NCBI GenBank assembly: GCA_963779325.1 | Contig: CAVZXS010000017.1 | Location: 34,117 to 98,116 of the forward strand | Source: CAVZXS01 sp963779325 | Lineage (GTDB): Bacteria > Bacteroidota > Bacteroidia > Chitinophagales > Chitinophagaceae | DNA: 64,000 bases | Direction: 5' to 3' | Shown: one piece after another, positions 15,095 through 24,330 of the stretch | Position numbering within the stretch: the first letter of the stretch is position 1 | How the letters are laid out: every line of letters starts with the position of its first letter | Program-made: the position numbers and the translations under genes | Notes under the pieces: model-generated | What the model saw: only the letters and a program-made list of their open reading frames with translations | Database searches by the model: none | What the model was told of the DNA's origin: nothing

Positions 15095-17221
15095 CTACAC
15101 TACTTTTTTTACAAATAACCGAACTGAGTTAACAGCCAGCACTACGTCGCTCAGGGCCATAACCAATGCGCCGAACACAGGAGACAGAAAACCAAATGCC
15201 GCTACAGGAATAGCAATAATATTATATGCAAAGGCCCAGAATAAGTTTTGCTTGATAGTTAGGTAAGTATGTTTGCCCAAGCCCAATGCAGCCGGTAAAT
15301 TTTTCAGCCCGTGATTCATCAATACTACCTGCGCCGATTGCATGGCTATTTGCGATGCGTCGTTCATAGAAATACCGATAGTTGCTTTGGCCAATGCCGG
15401 CGCATCATTGATACCGTCGCCTACCATAGCTGTTGGTGAAGCAATCGTTAAGTCAGTAATCTTTTGCAGTTTTTGTTCCGGTGTTTGTTCGGCTATTACT
15501 TCTTTAATACCCAATTCTTTTGCAAGTGTATCACATTTTTCCTGCCTGTCTCCGCTCAGTAAAATAGTTTTTATATTTTTTGAATGCAGGTAATTGATAA
15601 CCGATTTTGCTTCTTCTCTTATTTCATCTTTTACGTCAATCCACCCGAGCAGTTCATTATTTTTTACAAGGTAAATATTGTGCGTTTCATCTTTTGTTAA
15701 ATGAGTTGCGACTTTATACGAACCGGCTGTATAATTATTTCCTGCCGCGTCTGTCGCTTTCATACCCAATCCTTTTACTTCCTCAATTTTATTCCATTTT
15801 ATTTCATCTTTTCCGCCGGGTGATCCGGCGGACGTTTTCCATTCACCGGCTATACATTTTGCTATGGGGTGGTTGGAATATTTTTCAAGAGAATAAACAA
15901 TCCTTTTAAACTCATCTGCTTCTACCTGTGATTTGTAATTTGAAATTTGGAATTTACCAGTGGTTAGAGTTCCTGTTTTATCAAATACAACTTGCTTTAT
16001 ATCTTTAAATAATTCAAGGCTTGTCGCATTACGAAACAGTATTCCCGTCTTTGCTCCCCGTCCTAAACCCACTGCTATAGCGGCCGGCGTAGCAAGACCC
16101 ATTGCACAGGGGCAAGCAATCACCAATACAGCGATGCTTCGCATCAGGGCAGGTGTAAATTCCTTTAAGTATATCCAATTACCAATTAATGTAATTACTG
16201 CAATACCAATGACTACCGGTACGAATATGGCGCTGATTTTATCGGCCAATAATTGCACGGGCGGTTTTTCACCCTGAGCCTGCTTTACCAAATTAATAAT
16301 GCCGCTCAGTACAGTATCATTTCCCGTTGCAGTTACCTGCGCTTTTACCGTTCCGTCGGTTACTACACTTCCGCCGACTAATTTATCCTTTGCATATTTA
16401 TGCACCGGCGCACTTTCACCGGTAATAATGGCTTCATTTACATGCGCATCGCCCCATAATATTTTGCAATCCATAGGTACCTGCTCGCCGTTTTTTATTA
16501 AAATAAGATCACCAACTTTCAACTGCGAATTCTCAATCGGAAAAATTAATTCATTATGCTGATCGTCAAAAGCAATCATATTTGCCATTATTTTTTGACT
16601 CTTGGCCAATTGTTTTAATGCCCGTTGTGTAGATTGTATCGAAGCCTCTTCCAAATAATTTCCGAGAAAGACTAATGTAATAATAGTAGCTGCCGTTTCA
16701 TAAAACATATAATTTTCAGCCTGCCCGGTAAGTGTACCATACAAACTGTAAACAAATGCCGCGGTAGCGCCGGTTGCAATCAGTACATTCATATTAGGTA
16801 TACCGTTGCGCAGACTTTTTAAGGCGCTCTTACCAAAAAAGCTCATACCAATTAAATAAACGGGGATCGTTAGTGCTAACTGTACATAAGGATTCATTAG
16901 CCAGTGGCTATGGCCCGGCAGCATATGCATCATCAGCAATACTGTGAATGGAAGACAGAACCAAAAGCGCTGCAGGTGGGTTGATAAAAAAGAAAACCTC
17001 TTGGTTTTTGTTTGCAACCCGTTTTCAACTTTGTATCCCAGCTCTTCAATACCCTTTGCTAATTTATTTTTTTGTATACCATTTAACGTTTCAAATGACA
17101 CGTCGCCGCCGATCAAATTCACTTTCACGTTCTTCATACCCTCCTTTTCAAGGTATTTATGTATGGTGAGAGCACAATTCGAACAACTCATTCCATCTAC
17201 CTTCCATTGTATTGATTCCAT
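15095..17221 (-). CDS. copA: Cu(+)-translocating P-type ATPase
   Basis: This 708-residue P1B ATPase exports copper from the cytoplasm. It starts at ATG 17221 (MESIQWKVDGMSCSNC), giving a normal heavy-metal-associated domain with GMSCSNCA; the open frame extends 19 codons further upstream but those look non-coding. Other hallmarks are TGESAPV, the membrane CPC in VIACPCAMGLATPAAIA, the phosphorylation site FDKTGTLTTG, SNHPIA of the nucleotide domain, and MVGDGINDAPALAKA. The CPC plus NxxxxYN-type helix 7 (FWAFAYNIIAIP) points to Cu(+) or Ag(+). A palindromic repeat lies inside the nucleotide-binding domain (TSAGSPGGKDE). Confidence 0.94.
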   Translation of the reverse strand: MESIQWKVDGMSCSNCALTIHKYLEKEGMKNVKVNLIGGDVSFETLNGIQKNKLAKGIEELGYKVENGLQTKTKRFSFLSTHLQRFWFCLPFTVLLMMHMLPGHSHWLMNPYVQLALTIPVYLIGMSFFGKSALKSLRNGIPNMNVLIATGATAAFVYSLYGTLTGQAENYMFYETAATIITLVFLGNYLEEASIQSTQRALKQLAKSQKIMANMIAFDDQHNELIFPIENSQLKVGDLILIKNGEQVPMDCKILWGDAHVNEAIITGESAPVHKYAKDKLVGGSVVTDGTVKAQVTATGNDTVLSGIINLVKQAQGEKPPVQLLADKISAIFVPVVIGIAVITLIGNWIYLKEFTPALMRSIAVLVIACPCAMGLATPAAIAVGLGRGAKTGILFRNATSLELFKDIKQVVFDKTGTLTTGKFQISNYKSQVEADEFKRIVYSLEKYSNHPIAKCIAGEWKTSAGSPGGKDEIKWNKIEEVKGLGMKATDAAGNNYTAGSYKVATHLTKDETHNIYLVKNNELLGWIDVKDEIREEAKSVINYLHSKNIKTILLSGDRQEKCDTLAKELGIKEVIAEQTPEQKLQKITDLTIASPTAMVGDGINDAPALAKATIGISMNDASQIAMQSAQVVLMNHGLKNLPAALGLGKHTYLTIKQNLFWAFAYNIIAIPVAAFGFLSPVFGALVMALSDVVLAVNSVRLFVKKVV
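15812..15832. repeat. Palindrome inside copA
   Basis: TCCGCCGG-GTGAT-CCGGCGGA has 8-base perfect arms and a 5-base loop. It encodes SAGSPGG within the nucleotide-binding domain. It resembles the CCGCC/GGCGG core of repeats D, F and K. Confidence 0.6.
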
Positions 17222-17404
17222 TCTTTTCTTTATTTTAATCTTAAATCCCCGGTCAGTGGAAATTTTTCTATGTTGCATTTATTGTTGCAAATTTACTTTA
17301 ATAAATACAGGCAGTCATTACTTGATGCGGAATATATCATGACAACCCGGTTGCTATTATACATACTTTTTTGCCCGAAATGCCCTTAACCGGGTAGCGA
17401 CAAC

Positions 17405-17412
17405 TAAATTTG
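17405..17412 (+). promoter_or_regulatory. -7 box of tsaE (TAnnTTTG)
   Basis: TAAATTTG ends four bases before the tsaE ATG, the same spacing as at gldA and at the gene starting at 40153. This predicts a leaderless transcript. Confidence 0.6.
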
Positions 17413-17416
17413 TACT

Positions 17417-17842
17417 ATGGAACAGGTATTTACTACAAGCGGGATAAACCAAACGGCGGCAGCATTTTGGAAAGCCGTCTCGCCTAAAAAAGTAATTGCT
17501 TTTCATGGCAGTATGGGTGCGGGAAAAACCACTTTTATACATGCTCTTTGCGAAGCGAAAAAGGTAAAAGATGCAACCGGCAGCCCTACTTTTTCTATTA
17601 TTAACGAATACCGGTTTGAAGAGGACCGGATTGAAAAGAAGATTTACCATATGGATCTTTACCGCCTAAAAGATGAGGAAGAAGCCATGCAGGCCGGTGT
17701 AGAGGATTGCCTGTACAGCGGCGATATTTGTTTAGTAGAGTGGCCCGAAAAAGCTCCGGGGCTTTTTCCGCCGGATACGGTGCATGTATTTATAGAAGCT
17801 ATTGATTCTGACACCAGGAGGTTGATAATAGAAGGGATTTAG
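17417..17842 (+). CDS. tsaE: tRNA threonylcarbamoyladenosine biosynthesis ATPase TsaE
   Basis: This 141-residue ATPase works with TsaB and TsaD to make t6A37 in ANN-decoding tRNAs. The P-loop FHGSMGAGKTTFIHAL (about residue 30), the motif GSPTFSIINEY, YHMDLYRLKD and LVEWPEKAPGLFP are characteristic, and length is standard. The start codon sits four bases after a perfect -7 box, so no ribosome-binding site is expected. Confidence 0.95.
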   Translation: MEQVFTTSGINQTAAAFWKAVSPKKVIAFHGSMGAGKTTFIHALCEAKKVKDATGSPTFSIINEYRFEEDRIEKKIYHMDLYRLKDEEEAMQAGVEDCLYSGDICLVEWPEKAPGLFPPDTVHVFIEAIDSDTRRLIIEGI

Positions 17843-17954
17843 TTATTTTTAATCCGCTTAAATATTTTGAAAGGGGCGAAACGCCGATTTAACCCCCGGA
17901 ACTAAGCAGAAAAGCAATCCAAAACAACAGTGCATAAAAAAACATAAGCAGTCA

Positions 17955-19169
17955 ATGAGTCAGCAAAAACCAATTATAAGCACCTCGTTCAGTTACGAAA
18001 CACTGGAAGAAACATTAGATATAAAAAGTAAAACCGAGCCGATGCTGATTGGTATTCCCAAGGAAATTGCTTTCCAGGAAAACAGGATTGCACTGACGCC
18101 GGATGCCGTAAGTGTACTGATCAGTAACGGACACAATGTAGTGATAGAGCATAATGCAGGTGAGGCCGCTCATTTTAAGGATAAAGATTATGCCGAAGCA
18201 GGTGCAAAGATTGTATACGAAAGAGCCGATGTTTTTAAAGCTCCCCTATTGATAAAAAGTGCGCCGGTTATAGAAGAAGACTTAGCGCTGCTGCAAATGA
18301 ACCAGGTGATTATTTCGCCGATACACTTAAGTGTAATGAAGACGGAGATACTGCAGCGAATGATGGAGAAAAAAGTTACAGCTATATCATTTGAAAATTT
18401 AAAAGATGACAGCGGCTCGTACCCCATTGTACGCAGCATGAGCGAAATTGCGGGCAGCGCCGTTATGCTAATCGCCGCGCAATACCTCAGCTCCGCCAAT
18501 CATGGTAAGGGCGTTTTATTGGGAGGTATATCAGGCATTGCGCCCACCAAAGTTATTATTATAGGCGCCGGTATAGTAGGCGAATATGCCGCAAGAGCTG
18601 CATTGGCACTGGGGGCATCCGTCAAAATTTTTGACAACAGTGTGTACCGGTTAAAAAGATTACAAAACAATATCGGTCATCGTTTATGGACCTCCATCAT
18701 AGAACCCCGCATGCTGGCCAAGCAAATTAAAACCTGCGAAGTAGCGGTGGGTGCATTGGGCTCCGAGACAGGAAGAACACCAATGGTAGTAACGGAAGAA
18801 ATGGTAAGCAACATGCGTACGGGCAGTGTTATTATTGATGTAAGTATTGACCGCGGCGGTTGTTTTGAAACATCTGAAATCACCACACACGAGCATCCCA
18901 TATTTATGAAGTACGGCGTTATACATTATTGCGTACCCAATATTCCCAGCGGTTTTGCCAGAACGGCGTCGCAAGCCATCAGCAATGTACTTATGCCCTT
19001 ACTGCTGGAAGCCGGCGATGAAGGAGGGTTTGAAAATTTATTATGGCACCAGATACATTTGCGCAGCGGTATTTATATGTTCAAAGGTTCGTTGACCAAT
19101 TTTTATTTAAGCCAGCGCTTTGATTTAAAATATACCGATTTGAATTTGCTGATTGCCAGTCAACGATAA
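17955..19169 (+). CDS. ald: Alanine dehydrogenase
   Basis: This 404-residue protein of the alanine dehydrogenase/PNT family reversibly deaminates L-alanine to pyruvate with NAD. The N-terminal domain has MLIGIPKEIAFQENRIALTP (the substrate-binding Arg and Lys region), and the Rossmann motif is VIIIGAGIVGEYAARAALALGA at about residue 200, quoted as GAGIVGEYAA. VIIDVSIDRGGCFETSE and VPNIPSGFARTASQA are conserved downstream. A short N-terminal extension of about 28 residues precedes the domain. The membrane segments of transhydrogenase are absent, which favours alanine dehydrogenase. Confidence 0.88.
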   Translation: MSQQKPIISTSFSYETLEETLDIKSKTEPMLIGIPKEIAFQENRIALTPDAVSVLISNGHNVVIEHNAGEAAHFKDKDYAEAGAKIVYERADVFKAPLLIKSAPVIEEDLALLQMNQVIISPIHLSVMKTEILQRMMEKKVTAISFENLKDDSGSYPIVRSMSEIAGSAVMLIAAQYLSSANHGKGVLLGGISGIAPTKVIIIGAGIVGEYAARAALALGASVKIFDNSVYRLKRLQNNIGHRLWTSIIEPRMLAKQIKTCEVAVGALGSETGRTPMVVTEEMVSNMRTGSVIIDVSIDRGGCFETSEITTHEHPIFMKYGVIHYCVPNIPSGFARTASQAISNVLMPLLLEAGDEGGFENLLWHQIHLRSGIYMFKGSLTNFYLSQRFDLKYTDLNLLIASQR

Positions 19170-19206
19170 GACGCTTCAACTTCTTAAGGGAAGAAATTAT
19201 TCTTTA

Positions 19207-20349
19207 ATGCAAAAATCATTTCCCGTTTTCTTAGAGAAATTCAGAAGAGTTACTTCGGGCGGCAATTATATGCCCGAGGTGGACGGTCTGCGCTTTATCG
19301 CTATTGTTTGGGTAGCAGGTTTAATGCATCTTACCAACATCATTGATATAAATATCTATAACAGGCAATTAATTAAAACCGATTTTGTAAGAAGTGTTGT
19401 GCTGGAAGGAGGCAATGGCGTATCCTTCTTTTTTATGATCAGCGGGTTTATATTGGCCCTGCCATTTATAAAAGAAAAATTATACGGCGGACATAAAGTA
19501 ATACTGAAAAAATATTACCTGCGCAGGTTGACAAGATTAGAACCGCCATATATCGCTGCTTTATTGTTAGCTTTTGTATTGTTGGTTTTTGTTTTAAAAA
19601 AATACTCTTTTCCGGCTTTGTTGCCGCACCTTGCTGCCTCTTCCGTTTACCTGCACAATATCATTTACAACGGCTCATCAAGCGTATTGGGTGTGGCCTG
19701 GTCGTTGGAAGTAGAAGTACAGTTTTATATTTTGGCCCCCTTTCTCAGCTTTATTTTTTATATAAAACAAGATATTGTGCGAAGGTTGATATTGCTTACA
19801 TCAGTTATACTTTTTGCGATATACGCTTTCAATCATTTATGGCAAATGCCCGCTTCTATTATTCATGCAGCCTGTTATTTTTTGAGCGGCATGTTGCTGG
19901 CCGATCTGTATTGCGGTAAATGGAAGCTGTTTAATCATTCTGCAATTACATTATATGCAGGTATTTTAATTTTCATGAGTCTTCATTTTGTTTTTTCTGT
20001 AAAGACAATAGAATTGTTTTTATTAAAGCTGCTGATGATGAACGTATTTTTTTATATCGCCATTACCAATGCAGCATTGAAAAAGATAATGAGTATACAA
20101 TGGATTAGCATCATCGGCGGCATGTGCTACTCTATTTATTTATTGCATTTATTAGTCATGTCCGCAGTCAGTAAATTACTGTATAACTTCCATATCGAAA
20201 ATAAGTTGGCAGGTTTTATCTTTTATAATGTTTGTTTAATAGTCGCAGTATTGGCAGTAAGCATGGTTTTTTACAAAATGATTGAACAGCCCTGTATGAA
20301 AAGAGATTGGTACAAAAAGTTATTTATGAAACGAGGTCCATTTATTTAA
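19207..20349 (+). CDS. Acyltransferase family 3 membrane protein
   Basis: About 380 residues from ATG 19207; the longer frame from 19153 would overlap alanine dehydrogenase. It has about ten membrane helices. The N-terminal PEVDGLRFIAIVWV and the stretch GVAWSLEVEVQFYILAPFLS are typical of acyltransferase 3 / OafA-like proteins, which O-acetylate or acylate surface polysaccharides and lipids. The family's usual His in the first helix is represented by LMHLTNI. The target molecule cannot be predicted from context. Confidence 0.85.
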   Translation: MQKSFPVFLEKFRRVTSGGNYMPEVDGLRFIAIVWVAGLMHLTNIIDINIYNRQLIKTDFVRSVVLEGGNGVSFFFMISGFILALPFIKEKLYGGHKVILKKYYLRRLTRLEPPYIAALLLAFVLLVFVLKKYSFPALLPHLAASSVYLHNIIYNGSSSVLGVAWSLEVEVQFYILAPFLSFIFYIKQDIVRRLILLTSVILFAIYAFNHLWQMPASIIHAACYFLSGMLLADLYCGKWKLFNHSAITLYAGILIFMSLHFVFSVKTIELFLLKLLMMNVFFYIAITNAALKKIMSIQWISIIGGMCYSIYLLHLLVMSAVSKLLYNFHIENKLAGFIFYNVCLIVAVLAVSMVFYKMIEQPCMKRDWYKKLFMKRGPFI

Positions 20350-20435
20350 GTCGTTAATAACTAACGGATATAAATATTTTGTTTAAACGAAAAAAAGGAT
20401 AATTTAGATAATTGTTTAACCTAAAATCAACAAGA

Positions 20436-20717
20436 ATGAAAAAATTATTTTTCGCAGCCCTCGTTTTAACACTGACAGGCTGTGCGCAGAAAGATTGGTC
20501 GAAAGGATATATTGCTAAAAAATGTAAAGAAGGAATGAAAGAAAATGAACAGAGCAAAGTGTTAACCGATGATCAGATGGGTAAGATATGTGATTGCTCT
20601 GCTGAAAAAATGGTTGTAAAATACAAATCAGAAGAAGAAGCAAATAAAGATATTTCGGGTTCCCAAGAGATCGGGATGTCTTGTGCCATGTCTGTAATGA
20701 CCGGCGGAGCCAAATAA
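20436..20717 (+). CDS. Small lipoprotein of unknown function
   Basis: A 93-residue protein from ATG 20436 with a lipoprotein signal (KKLFFAALVLTLTGCAQ, lipobox LTGC). The mature part has three further cysteines (KKCKEG, ICDCSAEKM, GMSCAMS) that could pair or bind a ligand, and a helical EEEANKDISGSQEIGM region. It stands alone before a terminator hairpin. No family recognised. Confidence 0.75.
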   Translation: MKKLFFAALVLTLTGCAQKDWSKGYIAKKCKEGMKENEQSKVLTDDQMGKICDCSAEKMVVKYKSEEEANKDISGSQEIGMSCAMSVMTGGAK

Positions 20718-20739
20718 AACTCAACTAAAGAATGAATTG

Positions 20740-20760
20740 ATAGTGGCCTTGAGCCACTAT
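20740..20760. terminator. Bidirectional terminator hairpin
   Basis: ATAGTGGC-CTTGA-GCCACTAT forms a perfect 8-bp stem followed by TTTTATTTA on the plus strand. It lies between the convergent small lipoprotein and ABC ATPase genes. Confidence 0.75.
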
Positions 20761-20761
20761 T

Positions 20762-21385
20762 TTATTTATAATCAGCAACTGCAATAATCTTCTTACAAAA
20801 CTTATACTCCACTTCATCATTGCTGCTTACTATTACCAACCTGTTTTTACAATATTCATTAATCAGTTGATGATACAAAGCAATCCCTTCAGTATCTAAA
20901 TTGGTACAAGGCTCGTCCAATAAGACCAACGATGTATCGGATAAAATACATTGCGCCAGTTTTACCCGTTGCTTCATACCGCTGCTGTAGTAGCGTATTT
21001 GTTTATTGGCTGCTTTATTAAGCCCTATACTATTTGTTATTTCTTTGACTGATAAGGAAGAAACAAATGGTTTAAACTTTTGATGAAACATAAGAAACTC
21101 CGCCAGCGTCATTTCTTCTATCACTTCTAAATAAGGAGCCGTTACAGAAACATGCTTGTGTATTTCATCAGACGGAGCTTTATATTTTTTTCCCTGCAAT
21201 TCATAGTATAAATTTCCCTCACTCAAATCCATAGCCCCGCTGATTACCTGTAGTAATGTGCTTTTGCCCGATCCGTTGGGACCCGTAATTGCATAAGATT
21301 GGCCTGTCTGAAATTCGCAGGTAAGATGACGAAAAATCCAGTCGCGGTTAAACCGTTTGCCGGCATCAGAGAGGGAAATCGTCAT
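20762..21385 (-). CDS. ABC transporter ATPase
   Basis: This 207-residue nucleotide-binding subunit has Walker A ITGPNGSGKSTLLQVISG (about residue 35), signature YYSSGMKQRVKLAQCIL, and Walker B LVLLDEPCTNLD. It is short and lacks extra domains. Its start overlaps the end of lpxA by 20 bases, so it is translationally coupled to lpxA. No permease gene is adjacent. A role in envelope lipid or polysaccharide export is possible from the linkage only. Confidence 0.85.
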   Translation of the reverse strand: MTISLSDAGKRFNRDWIFRHLTCEFQTGQSYAITGPNGSGKSTLLQVISGAMDLSEGNLYYELQGKKYKAPSDEIHKHVSVTAPYLEVIEEMTLAEFLMFHQKFKPFVSSLSVKEITNSIGLNKAANKQIRYYSSGMKQRVKLAQCILSDTSLVLLDEPCTNLDTEGIALYHQLINEYCKNRLVIVSSNDEVEYKFCKKIIAVADYK

Positions 21386-22172
21386 CGGTATTGCCTTTAG
21401 TGAAGCGTTTTATTATACCTCTCGGGCTTTCGCGTACAAAAGTTACAATTTCATCACGTTCATCAGTTGCAGGCATTTCTTCTTCTATGTATTCTATGGC
21501 CTGGCTTGTATTCATTCCTTTATTATACAAAACACGATAGATATCTAATATGTGATTGATTCTTTCCAAACTAAATCCTCTGCGTTTTAAGCCAATCGAA
21601 TTTACCCCGGCATAACTAAGCGGCGTACGACCCGCTTTTATATACGGCGGCACATCTTTACTTACCAATGAACCGCCACTTACAAATGAATGGGCGCCAA
21701 TTTTTGCAAACTGATGTACGGCACACATGCCGCCCAGTATGGACCAATCGCCAATAGTGACATGACCGGCAACCTGCGTGTTATTGCTCATTATACAATT
21801 ATCGCCCACCCAGCAATCGTGTGCTAAGTGGCAGTAGGCCATTATTAAACAGTTTTTCCCTACCACTGTTTTATCCCTATCCTTTGTACCGCGGTTCACC
21901 GTAACAAACTCACGAATTGTAGTGCCATCGCCAATTTCTACATTGCTGTATTCGCCCTGGTATTTCAAGTCCTGCGGTATGGCGGCTATTACGGCGCCCG
22001 GAAAAATGCGGCAGTTCTTTCCAATTCTTGCCCCTTCCATAATGGTTACATTGGAGCCAATCCAGGTACCCTCGCCAATTTCTACATCTTGATGTATTAC
22101 GGTAAAGGGGTCAATTTTTACATTGGTGGCCAATCTTGAATTGGGATGAATGTATGTATGGGGATGAATCAT
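21366..22172 (-). CDS. lpxA: Acyl-ACP:UDP-N-acetylglucosamine O-acyltransferase LpxA
   Basis: This 268-residue left-handed beta-helix enzyme carries out the first step of lipid A synthesis in the cytosol. Hexapeptide repeats start at the N-terminus (IHPHTYIHPNSRLATNVKI) and run to about residue 190. The catalytic His region is IMAYCHLAHDCWVGDNCIMS, with HQFAKIGAHSFVSGGS and GLKRRGFSLERINHI downstream as in LpxA. lpxC/fabZ, often adjacent in Bacteroidota, is not seen here. It is coupled to the downstream ABC ATPase. Confidence 0.94.
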   Translation of the reverse strand: MIHPHTYIHPNSRLATNVKIDPFTVIHQDVEIGEGTWIGSNVTIMEGARIGKNCRIFPGAVIAAIPQDLKYQGEYSNVEIGDGTTIREFVTVNRGTKDRDKTVVGKNCLIMAYCHLAHDCWVGDNCIMSNNTQVAGHVTIGDWSILGGMCAVHQFAKIGAHSFVSGGSLVSKDVPPYIKAGRTPLSYAGVNSIGLKRRGFSLERINHILDIYRVLYNKGMNTSQAIEYIEEEMPATDERDEIVTFVRESPRGIIKRFTKGNTDDDFPL

Positions 22173-22482
22173 GCTGAAATATTAGGATTACCCGCCCCGG
22201 GCGGAAACGTGCAAAATTAATTGTAAAAGCTTAGATACTAAGGGGTTTTTTTTAGGCCCGGGCCTTAAGCCCGTTGTGGAGGATGTTTTGGATGGCGAAT
22301 TCAATGCATGTTTTTTCAGAATCAACAAAAAAATCGCCAACTCACTTTCCACATCCCGTCTCATTCCCCTACCTTTGCCGTCCTTTCACAAAACAACGGG
22401 TGTGGTGATCTGTTGTTGAGGATTGAAACCGTCCGCTTCTCCGGATATTATTTCAAAAAAACGTGAAAAAAGATTAAAAACA
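22173..22482. other. Intergenic region between lpxA and rpmH
   Basis: About 310 bases. It holds two GC-rich palindromes (a CCGCCCCGGGCGG near-palindrome at 22192-22204 and AGGCCCGGGCCT at 22254-22265) and the rpmH promoter near 22370. No other gene is seen. Confidence 0.5.
22369..22377 (+). promoter_or_regulatory. -7 box of rpmH
   Basis: TACCTTTG matches TAnnTTTG. It lies about 105 bases before the rpmH ATG, so the leader would be about 100 bases. Confidence 0.55.
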
Positions 22483-22638
22483 ATGAAACGTACATTCCAA
22501 CCACATCGTAAGCGTCGTAAAACCGTACATGGTTTTCGTAAACGTATGCAAACCGCCAATGGCCGCAAGGTATTGGCCAGTCGCAGAGCGAAAGGTCGTA
22601 AGAAACTGACTGTTTCTGACGAAAGCAGATTAAAATAG
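22483..22638 (+). CDS. rpmH: 50S ribosomal protein L34
   Basis: This 51-residue very basic protein of the large ribosomal subunit starts MKRTFQPHRKRRKTVHGF, and GFRKRMQTANGRKVLASRRA is the family core. ATG 22483 gives the canonical N-terminus; upstream in-frame codons look like leader. It is followed by a strong terminator and then rnpA, the usual partner. Confidence 0.96.
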   Translation: MKRTFQPHRKRRKTVHGFRKRMQTANGRKVLASRRAKGRKKLTVSDESRLK

Positions 22639-22712
22639 AATACTTGCCCTCCGTCTTCTTCCCTGTTGGTAACAGGCCACGACAGACAGGATGGCAAAAA
22701 CTATATTTTTTT

Positions 22713-22741
22713 ATAGCTCCGATTTTCGGAGCTATTTTTTT
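22713..22741 (+). terminator. Rho-independent terminator after rpmH
   Basis: ATAGCTCCGA-TTT-TCGGAGCTAT is a perfect 10-bp stem followed by seven Ts. Confidence 0.9.
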
Positions 22742-22847
22742 ACACGCAATAAATCTATTTTATAGATATTTATACCGAATCGCTATGCAAAACAGGTCTA
22801 TTTGATATTGGTTTCCGCACTCGGTATTATACCAATTCTTTTAGGAT

Positions 22848-23267
22848 TTGATTATAAATCAATTTAGCATTATACCATTGGCAAAGTCATTTACATTAGG
22901 AAAAAACGAGCGGCTTAAAAGCCGGAAACTGATTGAGCAATTGTTCAAAGAAGGGAAAAGCTTTGCTGTTAATCCTTTTCGAATATACGTTTTGACCGGT
23001 GAAGCACCCGCTGCAGAAATCAAATTCGGCGTAGGCGTAAGTACAAAGAACTTCAAAAAAGCCGTGTACCGCAATAGGGTGAAAAGATTAATAAGAGAAG
23101 CATACCGCTTGCAGAAAAATGAACAGCTGCAAAACGTACAGGGGAAAAATATCCGGCTCAGTTTATTTTTTATTTATACCGCCAAAGAATTACCTGTATA
23201 CAAAGAAGTGTATGATAAAATGACGATAGCTTTACAAAAAATAAATAAACAGTTTAATGAATCCTAA
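22848..23267 (+). CDS. rnpA: Ribonuclease P protein component
   Basis: The protein subunit of RNase P, which matures tRNA 5' ends. The conserved basic RNR-type motif is YRNRVKRLIREAYRL, with FTLGKNERLKSRKLIEQLF at the N-terminus. No ATG is available: the start is a TTG at 22848 or, more in line with the family, TTG 22878 (giving 129 residues starting MAKSFTLGK). It overlaps yidD by 11 bases. Confidence 0.9.
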   Translation: MIINQFSIIPLAKSFTLGKNERLKSRKLIEQLFKEGKSFAVNPFRIYVLTGEAPAAEIKFGVGVSTKNFKKAVYRNRVKRLIREAYRLQKNEQLQNVQGKNIRLSLFFIYTAKELPVYKEVYDKMTIALQKINKQFNES

Positions 23268-23517
23268 AGATTCAAAAAATGCCTTCAGCATATTGGCTTC
23301 CATTTTATCGCTGCCTTTTATTGCACTGATAAAAATTTACCAATGGATCATATCGCCCTGGTTGGGCGCCAACAAATGCCGTTATACACCCACTTGCTCT
23401 CACTATGCCGCCGAAGCTTTAAAAAAACACGGTGTATTTAAAGGCTTGTGGCTGGCCATCAAAAGAATTTCCAAATGCCATCCTTGGGGCGGCAACGGTT
23501 ATGATCCGGTGCCTTAA
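23257..23517 (+). CDS. yidD: Membrane protein insertion efficiency factor YidD
   Basis: This 86-residue protein helps YidC-dependent membrane insertion. The conserved core is IYQWIISPWLGANKCRYTPTC (quoted in part), then SHYAAEALKKHG and CHPWGGNGYDPVP at the C-terminus; the three cysteines are conserved in the family. An amphipathic N-terminal segment of about 20 residues precedes it. The order rpmH-rnpA-yidD is widespread in bacteria. Confidence 0.94.
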   Translation: MNPKDSKNAFSILASILSLPFIALIKIYQWIISPWLGANKCRYTPTCSHYAAEALKKHGVFKGLWLAIKRISKCHPWGGNGYDPVP

Positions 23518-23536
23518 TTTTTTTTCAATAAAAAAA

Positions 23537-23562
23537 TCCGCTGTAGTTTTATTTACAACGGA
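23537..23562. terminator. Bidirectional terminator between yidD and sod
   Basis: TCCGCTGTA and TACAACGGA form a 9-bp stem with one mismatch, flanked by AAAAAAA on the left and TTTAAAA on the right. The T-run lies on the minus strand, serving the superoxide dismutase gene, and weakly on the plus strand for yidD. Confidence 0.6.
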
Positions 23563-23584
23563 CTTTAAAATAGTTGAAGAATTC

Positions 23585-24193
23585 TTAATGGCTCAAATCG
23601 GCAAATCGTTCAGCCACTTTGCTCCAGTTTACTACATTCCAAAACGCTGCCAGGTAATCGGCCCTTTTGTTTTGATACTTTAAATAATACGCATGTTCCC
23701 AAACATCGCAACCCAATAAAGGTGTTCCTTTTACTTCAGCTACATCCATCAGCGGGTTATCCTGGTTCGGCGTCGAGCTGATTTCCAATTTACCGTCTTT
23801 TGCAATAAGCCAAGCCCAGCCGCTGCCAAACCTTGTCATACCGGCTGCGGCAAATTTTTCTTTAAATGTATCAAAAGAACCAAAAGCAGTATTGATAGTA
23901 TCAGCTAATTTTCCTGAAGGAGCGCCGCCTGCTTTAGGCGCTAAGCTTTCCCAAAAAAATGTGTGGTTCCAGTGTCCGCCGCCATTATTACGTACCGCAG
24001 GAGATATGGTACCGGCGGCAGCTATTAATTGTTGTAAACTTTTATTTTCATGCTCGGTACCGGCTACGGCCTTGTTCAGGTTGTCAACATAGGCCTGGTG
24101 ATGTTTGCCATGGTGTATTTGCATGGTTAAGGTATCAATGTGCGGCTCTAATGCTTCGTGTGCATACGATAATGCAGGTAATGTAAATGCCAT
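23585..24193 (-). CDS. Superoxide dismutase (Fe/Mn type)
   Basis: This 202-residue enzyme converts superoxide to oxygen and peroxide. Metal ligands lie in MQIHHGKHHQAYVDNLN (His), GGHWNHTFFWESL (His) and DVWEHAYYLKYQNKRADYL (Asp and His). Length and motifs are typical of the SodA/SodB family. Fe versus Mn use cannot be fixed from sequence alone. It forms its own unit, ending convergently with yidD. Confidence 0.95.
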   Translation of the reverse strand: MAFTLPALSYAHEALEPHIDTLTMQIHHGKHHQAYVDNLNKAVAGTEHENKSLQQLIAAAGTISPAVRNNGGGHWNHTFFWESLAPKAGGAPSGKLADTINTAFGSFDTFKEKFAAAGMTRFGSGWAWLIAKDGKLEISSTPNQDNPLMDVAEVKGTPLLGCDVWEHAYYLKYQNKRADYLAAFWNVVNWSKVAERFADLSH

Positions 24194-24330
24194 AGTTATT
24201 TAAAATTTACTCTCAATACCCGTGCAGGTAGTGCGAGGATGTGAAAAATTATTTTTGCAGAAAACGAATTTACACCGAATGAGTGAATAAATCAGCAGGG
24301 ATAAGGATTGTTTCTAAAAATAGTAAATCA

